A stretch of DNA of 64,000 nt, taken from the NCBI GenBank assembly GCA_030549335.1, contig CM060194.1, positions 63,888,547 to 63,952,546 of the forward strand, written 5' to 3'. Positions 10,898 to 23,420 of this stretch are shown here, in pieces. A program made the position numbers and the translations under genes. The DNA comes from Pontederia crassipes. Its lineage: Eukaryota; Streptophyta; Magnoliopsida; Commelinales; Pontederiaceae. Position 1 is the stretch's first letter, and every line of letters starts with the position of its first letter. A model generated the notes under the pieces. That model did not search any database. It had not been told where the DNA came from and saw only the letters and a program-made list of their open reading frames with translations.

Positions 10898-13800
10898 GAG
10901 GAAAAGGACCGTGTGGGGAAAAATTTCCCCATATATATGGCCCACCCTTAGATCTTCATCCCATCGTGCAAAATCAGGCGTGGTTCAGAAGCAAAAAAAT
11001 CTGATAAAAACTTGGTTCAACCGAATGGAATGTCCGGCTCACTATGTGATGTTGGTCCAAAAGAAAAACTGCATCAACCCCTTTCTCAACCCCTCCCCTC
11101 CCCTCTCTCAATCCCTTCACCCCAAACGATAGACGAAGTGAACACCTGCGTAAAGCCGAGGGAGACAACCAGGCCAAGGGAGACGAGACACGCATGGAGG
11201 TATCCGACCTCGTGGAGAGACACGACGGCGGCGGTTGAGGGTGAGCAGCAAAGGGCTTTTATCATGACGGGGAGCAGAGGTCTGGAGCGATTTGGCAGTG
11301 GCGACGGACATGTGAGGGATTTTATCATGACAGGGAGAAACATATAAATGCACGCAGCTAATCCTGTATTGCTTTGGCTTTAATCATGCATGGACCTAAG
11401 TCTAATGCTGTAGAAGATGCAACAAGTGAAGCTTCTATCCTAAGGATGCTCATCTACTAAACTCACAGGCCATTTTAAGTGTGCTCACCTACTGAAACGT
11501 GGAATTGTCTACAAGGAATTCAGATGTCAAATGTCTTTTCTTTGGGTGCCATGATTTTCTTTTGCAAGAACTGTACAGCCTCTAAGGTGATAGTAGCTTT
11601 TAATTGCTTCATAATAGTAGCATATTAAATCATTTCCACTTTTGATGGTAGTAAGATTGGATGCAAACTATTTCCACTTCTGATTGTGCATCTTCTTATT
11701 TGATGTTACTTCAACTATGTAGCTTATGTATTACTTGAAAGGTTTTCATTTCTCATAATTTCTTTGAGCTAATTTTGACATTTTTTTCATGTGAAACTTA
11801 GCAGGATTCAAAAGGGATGCGAGGAAAAAGATAGAAAATGAAGACACTCGAAGACTTGGACATTGACATTTTTGTTAAGAATGTTAGCTCAAAAGTTTGT
11901 AAATTGAGTTGTTTTAAAGTTTGTAAACTTTATGCTCTACTTTGATAGAAAAAAAATATGTAATCTTATGTTCTGAGTAACATTCAGCTTGGTGTGTTGG
12001 ATATGACATGCAATACTATCCTCAGATCTGTAATAATATCCTCAGTTTTTTCCTAATGCAAATTATTACCTCTTATTGTACAAAGACCTGTTAAAGATCA
12101 TGCGATTTTTTGCCTAGGGGAACTTCTCGGTGCTTTGATTCCAGTAGGAAATTGTTTACCATTCATTTCCTTCTCATTTCTAACCAAATAAACATATACA
12201 TTTACTTTTATTATACTAAATGGTAATCTTATGCTTTGCTTAAATGCCTTCCATTTTAAAGTGTAATATCTTCGTGGATATCAAGAAGGTATGCCTACAT
12301 GAGCATTGAACTTGAGCTTACTTTTAGTATATGATACCAAAGAAATTAAATTGTGAAACACCAATGAGCATCCTAACCACTTAAGAATTGATTAAAGGAA
12401 GAGGTGAATTCTATAAGCACTAAATTTACATAATAAAAAAGACCAGGATTATATAAGAACTCGAGCATGACACAAACTCTAGCAATCTTTTATGTTGTTT
12501 TTTAATAGAGAATTTGAAGCAACAACTCACTTCAGCATATAACCGATATGAGGAGGGAACAAACAAAAATATGAGGGAACAACAAAAAATATTTCTCTTC
12601 CAAAATATTGTTCGAAGTAGATAACAAAAACATGACAATTTTCAAGTAGACAACTTAAATTTTTGGATTTACAAATTAAATCATATGAATCTCCCAAATA
12701 CATAGCATAACATGGCACCCATCATTAGAAATAGTAACTTCGACTCTTCTCTCGTTTGAGCCTTCACATTGAATCTTCATGTGCCAAAACCTTATTAAGC
12801 AATCCTAATAGAATGACTTGATACTTGTCCACATTATCTCTTTGGTTTTCACGTATTTCACTATTAGTTAGAAGTTCTATCAGGATGATCTTGTGTCGAT
12901 ATTCCACAACATGATCCATCCATTGGAAAAAAACATATTGAACCTGCAAAAAAATTCACATTAATAGGAGTACATTAGATTAATATGAATCATCAAATTT
13001 GTTCATTTACGTACCCGAAAATGAGTACATCGTCAGAAGCGCGTTACTGGATTACTGGTTGTCCATGACATAATTAATCTCGCTTTCTCTCCCCATGCGC
13101 AAAATGGAGTATCAAACGCCATTCGAAGGATATGAAAAATAAGTTGAAGACGACATCTATTTGAAGGGGAAAAAGTAGAACAACATGCACCAAAATTGTT
13201 AGTTCGGCTTACAGGGAAAAAAAACTCTGAGTTTATATACTTTGTGACACATGTCCATATGCTTAGTGTTTCAGCTTACAACATGCATCAAATATGTTGA
13301 TGCTTCATGCACTTGTAGAGTAGTTTCAGCTTATAGGAAAAAAGCTCTAGCAGTGCATGATACACCTTTTGGTATCATATTCATACCATTATGTTTGTTA
13401 ATAAAGCTAATTAATCATCACGACATCGTTTCTACAGTAAGATTGTATAAGAAAATCATTTTTAATCACATATGACTACAAATTGGAAGGAGGAAAGGTA
13501 ATCATTAATGTTTAATAGACATACTGTAGAATCGCGATCCAAAGATGCAATATCAGCATCACAATGCACGCGAATCAGTTGTTACCACATGCAGATTGGA
13601 CGAGGCAGCAACAAAGGCGAAGCACCAATAAATTGGATGAGGAAGCACATGCGAAGGTGAGAACAAGATGAGATGATGATTGTTTTCACTAGCGAGAAGA
13701 GAGTAAGAACTTGGCGGATCGGAGGACGTAGCGGACAACACAACACCAGTGATGATGACAATCAGATAAGGGCGGATCAGCAGCCGTGGCGCCCGGACCA

Positions 13801-14293
13801 GGCAGCATCGGAGGTCGAGCTCGCCTTGGCTTTGACGCCCATCGATGGGGGAGCTCTGTCGACGGAGGGATGGAGGGATTCAGCTCGAGAGAGGGGGATT
13901 GAGGCTTCAACTTCATTTTTGGGGGGATTTGGGGGCTGATGCGGGGCTCTCAATGCCTGCGGCAATGGTGCCGAAGCCGCCGCCGCGACGTCTCTCCACG
14001 AGGTCAGATCCCTCCACGCGCGTCTCATCTCCCTCGGCCTTACGCTGATGTCCGCGTCATCTCTCGTTTGGGGGCAAAGGGATTGAGAGAGGGGAGAGGA
14101 GGGATTGGGAAAGGGGCTGATGCGGTTTTTTAGACCAAAATCACATAGTGAATCGGGCAATCCATTCGGCTGAATCGGGTATTATCATATTTTTTAGCTT
14201 TTGAACCGCGCCCTATTATGCACCGTGGGATCAAGATCTAAGGGTGGGCCATATATATGGGGAAATTTTTTTTCCCACACAATTCTTTTCCCC
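10898..14293. mobile_element. Mutator-like element (MULE), 3.4 kb, with 10-bp target duplication
   Basis: The left end begins GAGGAAAAGGACCGTGTGGG and the reverse complement of the right end begins GGGGAAAAGAATTGTGTGGG. Similarity continues for more than 300 bp on each arm (10898 to about 11236, and about 13978 to 14293), including shared GCCCACCCTTAGATCTT and ACCTCGTGGAGAGAC. The flanks TTAGGATAAA at 10888-10897 and 14294-14303 are identical, and 8-11 bp duplications are typical of Mutator. No MURA transposase is visible, so it is non-autonomous. The interior (about 11340-13560) is AT-rich and gene-like in texture but unrecognised. Confidence 0.85.
12764..12958 (-). other. Possible captured exon inside the MULE
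   Basis: On the minus strand an open frame follows a good splice acceptor (TTTTTTTGCAG, near 12945-12955) and reads VQYVFFQWMDHVVEYRHKI, then LIELLTNSEIRENQRDNVDK, ending in a stop. Composition is that of ordinary protein rather than low complexity, and the neighbourhood is unlike the GC-rich arms. I do not recognise the protein. MULEs often carry host gene pieces (Pack-MULEs), which would explain it, but a chance frame is possible. Confidence 0.25.
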
Positions 14294-14303
14294 TTAGGAT
14301 AAA
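14294..14303. repeat. Right target site duplication of the MULE
   Basis: TTAGGATAAA, identical to 10888-10897. Its last seven bases restore the left end of the split MITE. Confidence 0.85.
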
Positions 14304-14847
14304 TTACACCAAATGTGCTCCAACTTTGATGTTTGTTTAGCGATGTCCTCTAACTTTATTTTGTAACACGAATGCCCTCCATCTTCGAACTTGTTGCACG
14401 GAATGTCCTCCCGACGAAAATATCTGATTTTTTCGATCGGTTCGCTGACGTGGCGATGCTCTTTTCCCGTCATGCATGAGAATTTTCCATGTGGCATCGC
14501 CACATCAGCAAATTAATAAAATTATAATAATATAATAATAAAAAATATGTAAAAAATATTTTCTCTCCCTCCGACGTCGGAGGGAGAGGCCGGCGAAGGG
14601 GTGCTCGTCCCCCCCTGCTCTTCGTCGGCGCGAGCAGGGGGGTTCGCCCCCCCCCCCCCTCCGTTGCGACCTCCGACGAGAGCATCGCCAGGTCAGCGAA
14701 CCGATCGGGAAACAGAGTATTTTCAATCGGAAGGGCATTCCGTGCAACAAGTTCGAACATGGAGGGAATTCATGTTACAAAGTGAAGTTGGAGGACATCG
14801 CTGAACAAACGTTAAAGTTGAAGGGCATTTGATGATAATGCCATTTA

Positions 14848-15625
14848 GAAAATAACTCCATGAAAATTAATGTTTTTCATTTATATATAGACACTTATTA
14901 ATTGTTATTCTTCTTTAAATATTAAGTTAGTGAACCCAATCAATTTTTTTTTGCCTCAGTCACTCACTGGAGGTGGATCTGTTGGTCGGATCAGCTTCGC
15001 TTCCTCGAACTCGATGCAACTGGAATAGAAAGAATGATAAAAAACTGTCAGGGGATGAGGCAAAATTGAACAAAAATGAATTGGTGATTGATGAGAGAGA
15101 TCAACCAAAACTCGTTGGTTAGCAGGAATGGCCAAATATCATGATTCTTGTAGTGTCATTTAACTTTGGAGAACTTGCAGTAAATTTTATAATGAAGATT
15201 TTTTTTCTTTTGTTTCAAGTTTGCTTTGACTAGACAATTAAATAAAGTGAAATTTAATTAGATTCCTAGCTCACATTCCAAAAGATCAATCAGAGTTGGT
15301 TCACTCGAATCATAACAAATTTGGATCCCAATTGCAAAAAAAAAAAAAAGAAAAAAAAACTCAAAGAATCAAGATCCTCAAGTTTATTTGATAAAACTAC
15401 AAACTACGTTTCGCTCTATCACACTTTTTCCTAAACAAAATCATCCGGATAAACACAAGTTAGAGCAAATTGACATTTAGCCGTTTCTCAACATGATTCT
15501 TTTTTTTTTCCATTGTGACTTTTTTCCTATTTCATGCTGGTTTATTTACTATTTCTTTTCATGTTTACTATGGTCAAGGAATTCCCTCATAAGTAAATAT
15601 AAGTTCAATTCTACCTCATTTTTCT
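14848..15625. other. AT-rich intergenic sequence, no gene seen
   Basis: Poly-A runs lie at 15336-15360. No coding, RNA or element ends can be supported. Confidence 0.4.
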
Positions 15626-16164
15626 TGCTGAATATTATGATGCAAAACATAGTTGGCATTTGTTTTCCTCAAAATAAGTTATGGCTGAAAACAACTCTCA
15701 ATAATTTTTTTACAAAACAATTTATTTAATATCATTTTTTATCAAAATAAAAAAGGTTAAGAAAAAAAATTAATATTTAAAGAATGTGTAAACATGAGAG
15801 ATAAAACTTGATGATAGTGCATTTTCCCCTGAACACGACAAAAAAATATGTTCTCAAATATTGAATACATTTTTTTTTCTTGTGTCTCTTCTTCTAAAGT
15901 TTAAAAAGCAGAATATTTTTAAGAAACATTTTCCCCAAAACAAAAGTAACTTTAATCATAAAAATCAGCAAATCAATACCCAACACATAGTTTTAGACTT
16001 GACCCACAGAAGTCTCTCTTTTTTTTTGGCTTTCAATTGAAGACACTAACACAGAAGATATAGAAGAGACACCAACTTAACACAAATAGTACCATGACCT
16101 GAGCAGCATACTACTACTACTACTACATGCTTACCATCTTGCACCACACCTTCCTGTTGCGCCC

Positions 16165-18783
16165 TCAATTCGGCAGAGGCATAACCGGAGAGCGGAGAAG
16201 GTAGGAGACACACCAGGTTTCATCGTTGTCCATCTCATCCACTCCCATGCCGTCAGTGCCAACGTCGCCACAGCCTCCAAATCCTGTAGGTTCTTCTGGT
16301 GATTCTGCATGCTGGCTGACGCCAATTTCAGTGGAAGCAGAAGACGCTTCACCATTAGTGTTGGCAGCAGGAGGACACCAGTTCTTGAGCTGGAAGAATT
16401 GATCATCGAAGGTGCCATTGCTCACTTCAACAAAGTCGCGAATGCGGTCTTGGTAACGGGCGACGATCGCGCCCCAATTGATCATGTCGTAGATGCTTTC
16501 GGATCGACTTCCAAAGGCAATTGGGGCGGTGATGCTCTTGATATCAAGGACGCTCGTCTTGTGCATGGCTTGGAACTTGAGTTGGAGTCCTTGTTTTGAC
16601 AAATTGTTTGGAAATCGTCTTCCAATCGCCTTTCCCGTAAACAATCAGACCAATCAGGAAAAGTCTGTAAATAATAGTTAATTAACTAGAAATTCAAGTA
16701 ACTCCATATATAAAAAATTATAGTGAAACTTTTATCTTTAATCTCTATGCTATCAAGAAAGGAGGACACAAGATTACATTTTTATGGATGCTGATATTTA
16801 ATCAAAAATTAGTTTGTTAATTCTACACAGCTACATAGTACTGAAAAGATCGCGAACATCAACCATCTATTTACGTTTTCCAGATGTCAATTACTGCATA
16901 TATGAAGTTAATTGACTACTAAATGTTCAAGATCATACTCTATGATGAAAACTTATGCAGAATTTGAGCGCAAGATATTATCATACTCTATGATGAAAGC
17001 GTAATTATATTCAACCATTTGGTAAGTGCACATGCTATAATGATTTTGTAGGTGGCTTTATTATACATATTTTCATTTTTACATCACTATGAATTAGAAT
17101 GGACATATGTATTGGAGAATATTGCGTGTATACTCACTTTCCTACATACTGAAATTGGAAACCCCACTCGAAGTATATATGGATAATAGTCAGCAAATTA
17201 AAAATTTGCCTATTTTTTCTCATTAATATTTCTACGACTATGTGCCCACAACATAGACCGTATACTATAAGTATGCACCGACAATGTAAAAAGACACTAA
17301 TCGTTTCTATCTAATTTGTCATGTTCGAAAATTGTACGGGAGGTCATACCCTAATGGGCGCCAAGATTAAATCTTGTTTATTCATGTACAAAATATAATA
17401 ATATCCACTATGGATTTAACTCATGATCAACTTTAGTTGTGTAGTTTTAAAAATTAATGCACTTATTATGTTATATGTTCTAGATAGATGGATGATAATG
17501 TTCATTCTTTTGGTCTTTAATGCTAATTCTGGTCATTTCAAGGCATCTTGGATATGCATGACTATATCATTGTATATAATTCATAATTAATATGATATAA
17601 TTGTGGTAAACATGGCATAGAATGCAAATTTCTGCTCAAATGTACACTTGTAATGTGAAAATATGATCAATTGACAAATTAATATGAACATAAAAGGCCT
17701 AAAACTAAAAATATGGGAAGAATATGTAAAATGGTTAATATGTGTCTTCTTTCAAGCTTTAGTTGTTATCTAATTTTGTTAGATCCAAGAGTATGGAGAA
17801 GCCATGCACGCATTTGTAGAACAATATGTATCAAATAAATATCCACTAGCATGAAGATGCAGCCAATGCAAAATATTAAATCGTAAATAGTAATATATAG
17901 ATATAAGAAACTGCTAAAATATATAGGACCTTATTTTTTGAAACAAGAAGCATATTGACGTATGATTTGATGAATTCCTCAAAAAAGAAACCCCTAATCT
18001 TGAAACATCAAAATGTGAACTTGCACCAAATGATTGAAACAACAAAAAGGCTTGATAGAGTAAGATTCAACTAAAGAGCTTACTGTTTTTTTGCTGAAAA
18101 TTTTATATCATGATATTTTGATAGGCAAGATCGGAGAATTAAAATAAATTATATGCATGCACTTGATCATATCAAATCCGTGATGGATTTCTCTACGAAT
18201 AAAGCTACTGGTGCAATATAAACAAGTAGAAGGCATGAAATTACCTGTGCTCATGCTCCGTCCAGCCAATACCCCTTGTGGGTTTCCGTCTAGGCTTCCT
18301 CATATCATTTTCAGGAGCATTCAGTGCAACCTGCGAATCAGCAGCAGGTTGATTGTTCATGGCATGATCATTGATCGCTTGATGTGCAGGCGACCTTATC
18401 AGTCCGTCCAGGTCTCCAGACACAATTGCCATCTCCACCAGCTTCTCAGTGGATGGCAACATTATGTCATCTTCCATTAAAACGTAACCTAGCTCAGGAT
18501 TATGCTCTTGTACTTGAGGGATATTAAAGTTAGCACCATTGTTATTGTCATTATCGTTATTCTCCATGATGTTGATTTCAGTACTGGCGTCAGTGCCACT
18601 GCTGCCATTAAGAATGAGGTCCATGAAGTGGTCGCTCACCTGATCAAAGGTCTTGCTCGGCACCCCCGCGGCGACCTTCTCGAGCCAGTTGTCCTCGTTG
18701 AGGTCAAGCGCCGCGAGTGCAGTCTCGAACATCTTGCTCTCGACGAAGGATCACTCGTTGTTGTTTGCGGCCACTGAACCCAT
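16165..18783 (-). pseudogene. DIVARICATA-like MYB-related gene, copy 1, inactivated
   Basis: Two exons are recognisable, 18783-18245 and 16664-16165, with a GT-AG intron of 1580 bp at the same position and phase as in the intact paralogue at 27094-29740. Exon 1 would encode the N-terminal SANT repeat (KMFETALAALDLNEDNWLEK) and exon 2 the start of the SHAQKYF-type MYB repeat ([20 protein letters not shown]). Two lesions are seen. Codon 11 is TGA (18751-18753) where the paralogue has Trp, the first Trp of the SANT repeat. In exon 2, near 16560, about 44 bp are missing compared with copy 2, removing the KFLIRHEQ region and shifting frame. Downstream the old frame continues ([25 protein letters not shown]). 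The intact family is plant nuclear DNA-binding transcription factors. A short truncated product cannot be excluded. Confidence 0.85.
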
Positions 18784-18938
18784 GGCGATCTCACTTGTCT
18801 CTCACTAGCTACGTACGATCGAAGGTTGTTAAAGTCTCCTCCTCCTTCCGGAAAAGGAATATGAACAGGTCTTTCTCTCTCTCACTCAAGAGTGTGATAT
18901 GGAAGTGTGTTGTGGTGCAGGTATGCTGGGGCCGAGGC

Positions 18939-18947
18939 CTTATATAG
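18939..18947 (-). promoter_or_regulatory. TATA box of MYB copy 1
   Basis: CTATATAAGG on the minus strand, about 155 bp upstream of the ATG. The same element occurs at the same place upstream of copy 2. Confidence 0.65.
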
Positions 18948-18949
18948 GG

Positions 18950-20150
18950 GACGAGAGTTGATGTGACATGGAAGTGTGATGTCTTTGGTTATTGCACAAG
19001 GTCGGTTGGTGGGGGATTAATCAAGCTAAAACGCAAGGGAAAAAAAATAAAGTTATTGTAATGGAGCGAGTAAAAAGCTTCAAGTTTACTTTTATACATT
19101 TATATTACGCTCATACTGTGTCTCCTATGATTACTTAAAGAAAGAAGAAGGTTCACTAGGCATGGAGAAAAATACGTGAAAAAAAATAAAAAGAAGGGGG
19201 AAAGGAAAAAAATGACTGATTTCTACCGGGTCATTTGTTGGTATTTACGAGGAATTTGTTGGTATTTTTTTCTGAAATTTTTAAATGATGCTCAAAGGAA
19301 GCGGAACCCGACAGAAGCCAAGAAATGACGCAACAGCCTCTTAACAACTCAAAACACACAACTTTTCACTGGAGAAAGAACAAAAAGAAGATCGTATATA
19401 GTTTGCATAATTAGGAGGGTGCATATCTAAAAGAAATCCCATATATTGAAGCTAATGAGTAAAAATAGTGATAGTGAGATTTGCATCTCTCTGAAGTTTT
19501 GGAAATGTAAAGAATTTTTTAAAAATTGAAAGATTTGATCCACATGTATTAATTACGTGGTCAGGTTCTAAATTGTATATATTGGGAATTTTATTTTATA
19601 TGCATAATTCTCATTCATGATTCATGTACCGGAGAAAGTAAAAAGTTGCCTCCTTTAGTTCGTGAACAAACATTGAATATATTCCTAATTAGTTTTTGCT
19701 TTATAAAACGATCTGAAAGCTCTGACACGTTAGTTCTCGTTGCTTAACCCACACACTTCCGTGAAGGGGAAAAATGTAACTATAATTTCTCTCTCTCCCT
19801 CTTTTCCTCCTCCTTCTAGTGGCTGCTCTTTGGACTCTTAGTTTGGGCATAGAAGTTAAGAGTTAATCAATCACCTACACAAATACAAGTAGTAGTATAC
19901 CACTGGGAAAGAAGGCTAGGGTCGGTGCATGGTAGCCAACACAAGAAGTCACAAATATGGGCAAACTAAGAGCTGCTGAGATGCTCGCGCGCGGACAGTT
20001 AATATGAAGAAGAGGGGGGGTGGGTGGGTGGAGGAGGAGTGGGCAAAACGAAGGCCACTTTTCCTTGTGCACTCAGACACTTTGTATAGTTGACTTGCAT
20101 ACGAATTTAAATCATAGTTAAAGTGTCCCCTCTGTCTTGCATAATTAAAT
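18950..20150. other. Upstream region of MYB copy 1, no gene seen
   Basis: AT-rich, partly alignable with 29960-31200 of unit 2, with local indels. Confidence 0.5.
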
Positions 20151-20410
20151 AATGGGGTTACATTAATGTAGTTAATGGGGGTTCTGTCTCCTTGAGCTAT
20201 CTGACTTTGGACGCACACTGCGTGTTCCCCGTACGCTGGCTGTACTTGCTGCATGAAGGGCTTCTGGAGCTGCTTCCGATGGCCCCTTCTGCAAGGTGGA
20301 TACCAGCTGTTGTGCAGTGCGGTGCCCTCAACCCCCTCTGCATGCACGTCTATTGCCCGAAGTGGAGGCCTCCAAACTTGAATGCGCTTGGGGATGCTTT
20401 CGTTGAGCAA
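20150..20410 (-). other. Conserved block upstream of MYB copy 1, possible gene remnant
   Basis: About 230 bp is much better conserved between the two duplication units than its surroundings (compare 31310-31540). On the minus strand both copies share a frame beginning with an AIDVHAEGV motif, but copy 1 then differs by a frameshift relative to copy 2. I do not recognise the protein. It may be an exon of a decayed neighbouring gene or a conserved non-coding element. Confidence 0.35.
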
Positions 20411-20430
20411 CTAGTGCTTATGTTCAAGCA

Positions 20431-20835
20431 TCTCTAAATTTAAGCAACAACAACAGCAGAACTTGACAACAAGCACAACAGGATTGAGGACATCATCTAA
20501 TGCCAAGGAAGACTTAGATGACGAAAATTAAGATGCAATAACTTTTAACATCTTGGATCATAATGATTGTTAGACTTGTTATGATTAGAATTTGTGATGG
20601 TTATAAATTGTTAGACTTAGAACAACATTTTCATCTTCTTGATTGCTAGTCTTTTCTTTTAAATACTTATACTTACATATATTGGAACTATTACTACAGG
20701 TGAATGCCATTATGATTGTGTGGGAAGGTATTATTATTGCATGTGGAATGAGTATAATATCGTATTGAACTAGGAAGGGCAAAAACATCTTGAAGCTTCG
20801 AAATAATTGGATTATTAGTGTCTTTGTAGCCTTAG
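20431..20835. other. Intergenic sequence between duplication unit and inserted elements
   Basis: AT-rich; short frames only, no domain. Confidence 0.4.
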
Positions 20836-21198
20836 CACTACGCAAACACCATAAATTTTGACATCATAGGAGCATCCCGTTAGCACCTCCATAGCATTAG
20901 AGGTTTAGCATCACGGTCACCACATGACCCTTGTGCTTGGTAGCACCATTATTGCCTCAGTGGCGTGATTTTGGCACCTTCGTATCGTCGACATTCTTGA
21001 TGGAGAGCTCATTTTGGAATCGGTCGTCGACATGATAGATTTTGTGACATCAATGTGACACATTTAGAGATTTGAGCCATGCATTACTACGTTGCTAGCG
21101 TAGCACTTTGCTGGCACCTTGGTCATGAATGCTGATTTACAACCGACTTAGTGACATATCATCACCTGCTAATAAAAAAAGTTTCTTTTCTTATAGTG
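20836..21198. mobile_element. Candidate small CACTA-type MITE
   Basis: The segment starts CACTACGCAAACACC and ends TTTCTTTTCTTATAGTG, whose reverse complement CACTATAAGAAAAGAAA is a CACTA-like terminus. The interior has recurring TAGCACC and GGCACCTT words. The 3-bp flanks (TAG and TCA) do not match, so the boundaries are tentative. Confidence 0.4.
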
Positions 21199-22779
21199 TC
21201 ACTCCAATTATTTCTTGCTTTGCGACAGAATCAAGTGATCTACTGGAAAACTTAGAAGAGCAATGAACATGTTATAATCAAGACATGATTAATGTTGCTG
21301 TGATATCCTTTTAATAACAACAAGTAAAGAGGTTGACATTTTTACTCCATCTAATATTTGGTGAAAGTAAGAACTTGAAAAAAAAATTAAGTATATATGC
21401 CATTAAGTAAGGCCAAATATTATTGCAATTAATAGTCTGATTATCTACCAAAATCATGCTTTAATGGATCATTATCTTCCGGTTAAAATTTACATTTGAA
21501 TTCTAGAAAACATTCTGTTTCCAAAATGATCATGATAGCAAAAGGGAAGAACTTGTTTCATTTTTGTCCATTTTTTCTTGTTTCTAGTCCATGGTAATAT
21601 ATATGGGCTCCATAGTGTCATCTTCTTCATTTCCATTTTTTATTTAACTATAACAAATTTGCAATTATATTTTATAATGGAGTTTTTTTTTCTCTAGTAA
21701 GCTCCATTTGACCTCTAATCATTTCTCATCCCGTTTCTTTTCATATTTCGTGCCACTGAATTTACTATTTCATTTCATATAACTGGAACAAAAATAAAAA
21801 CTTCTTTCAAATTGTGAAGGTCAGCACCGACTTCATATTTTCTAGAGTCTTCTACAACATTACAAATTTGTGGTCAAGAAATATAATCTATTTCAGTGGA
21901 GACATCTATAAATAGACATCCACTACAAGAAAATCGTGATTTTCCGACGGATAATTTCCGACGGTTCTAAATCCGTCGCAATTTACGACGGATTTTTCGA
22001 CGGTTCCGTTTCCGACGGATTTTTCGACGGTTATGACCGTCGGAAATAAAAAAAATTAAATTATATGTTTTTAATATTATTATTAAATTTTTTCGACGGA
22101 TTTTCCGACGGTCACGACCGTCGAAAATAAAAAATTAATTATATAATTTATTATATTATTATTTAATTTTTCGACGATTAGGAATGTCGATATTTCCGAC
22201 GGATATCCATCCGTCGCAAAATCCGTCACAATTTCCGAAGGTCGTAATCGTCGATAATTGTATAATAATATATATAAAGAGTATTTTATTAATATAACTA
22301 GCGACGGTCCAAACCATCGCAATTACCGACGGTTTTGACCGTCGGTAACGATTACAATCGTCGGTCACAACCGTCGGTAATTAAAATTTCGTTATCTAAA
22401 TATATTTCGACATATAACTAAATATATTTTCAACGGTCACAACCGTCGGTAATTATAAAAATATTTAATATTTACGTTTTCGACGGCCGAAACCGTCGGT
22501 AATTAAAATTCTGTTATCCCGCTTTTTTTCCCTTTTCCCGCTTTCTTTCCACTTTTTCCCTTTATATATTCCTCCTCCCTCTTCTCTCTCTCTCTCCCTC
22601 CTCCCTCCACTCCTCTCTCTCTCCCTCCTCTCCTCTCTCTCTCTCCCGGCCGCGAGCACACTCTCCCGCGCGCCGGACGCCGGAGACCCTCCCACGCCGG
22701 ACGCCGGCGACCCTCTCCCGTGCCGGCGTATCTCTCTCTCCCGCTCCGCGCCGGCGTCTCTCTTTCTCTCTGTGCTGTC

Positions 22780-22985
22780 GGCCGGATCCGGCCCCCAACG
22801 GCCGATCGGCCGGTTCTGGCCTCCAGCGGCCGAATCGGCCGCCAGACGGGCCGGTTCCGGCCTCCAACGGCCGGATCGGCCGTCGGATCCAGCCGCCTAG
22901 TGCCTAGCGGCGGATCCGGCCTCCAGCGGCCGGATCCGGCCTCCAGTGGCCGGATCCGGCCTCCAGCTGCCGGATCCGGACGCTA
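22780..22985. repeat. GC-rich ~20-24 bp tandem repeat in the CACTA interior
   Basis: Repeated units of the type GGCCGGATCCGGCCTCCAG. Confidence 0.75.
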
Positions 22986-23084
22986 ATTTTTTTATATTTA
23001 AAAAATTATTTACGACTGTTGCGACCGTCAAAAGATCGACGGTTGCGACGCCCGTCCAACGTTTCGACAGTTGCGACCGTCGAA

Positions 23085-23420
23085 AAGTTGCGACGGCCCG
23101 AACCGCCGGCCTTTTTCGGCGGTTGCAACCATCGGAAATTTCGACGGTTCGGACCGCCGGCCTTTTTCGGCGGTTGCAACCGTCGGAAATATCGACGGTT
23201 CGGACCGTCGGCCTTTTTCGGCGGTTGCAACCGTCGGAAACATCGACGGTTCGAACCGTCGGGGACTTTTCCGGCGGTTGCAACCGTCGAAAAATTTCGA
23301 CGGGTAGAACCGCCGGGGACCATTCCGATGGCCAGAACGCCGGGGACTTTTCCGGCGGTTGCAACCGTCGGAAAATTTCGACGGGTCGAACCACCGGGGA
23401 CCATTCCGATGGTTAGAATC
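23085..23420. repeat. Tandem ~63-bp subterminal repeat with CCGTCGG/CCGACGG palindromes
   Basis: Units of the type CCTTTTTCGGCGGTTGCAAC followed by CGTCGGAAATTTCGACGG recur about five times. In En/Spm elements such arrays bind the element-encoded accessory protein (known for TNPA). Confidence 0.75.

Larger units (their letters stand above)
10891..14842. mobile_element. Foldback MITE (~0.54 kb) interrupted by a Mutator-like element
   Basis: With the inner insertion removed, the MITE runs GGATAAA plus 14304-14842. Its arms are inverted repeats of about 160 bp: the left has ACGAATGCCCTCCATCTTCG and CGGTTCGCTGACGTGGCGATG, and the reverse complement of the right has GAATTCCCTCCATGTTCG and CGGTTCGCTGACCTGGCGATG. 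Flanks ATTTA (10886-10890 and 14843-14847) are identical and are the likely target duplication. The loop holds a GC-rich stretch with a run of about 14 C at 14648. Confidence 0.65.
15625..20430. repeat. Tandem duplication unit 1 (carries the dead MYB copy)
   Basis: This segment is paralogous to about 26500-31560. Shared landmarks in the same order are: an AAAACATAGTTGG and TTTGTTTTCCT block (15646; 26517), the MYB 3' exon, intron, 5' exon, the TATA box, and a block holding CCGTACGCTGGCTGTACTTG (20229; 31371). The units are now separated by about 6 kb of inserted transposons. Confidence 0.8.
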
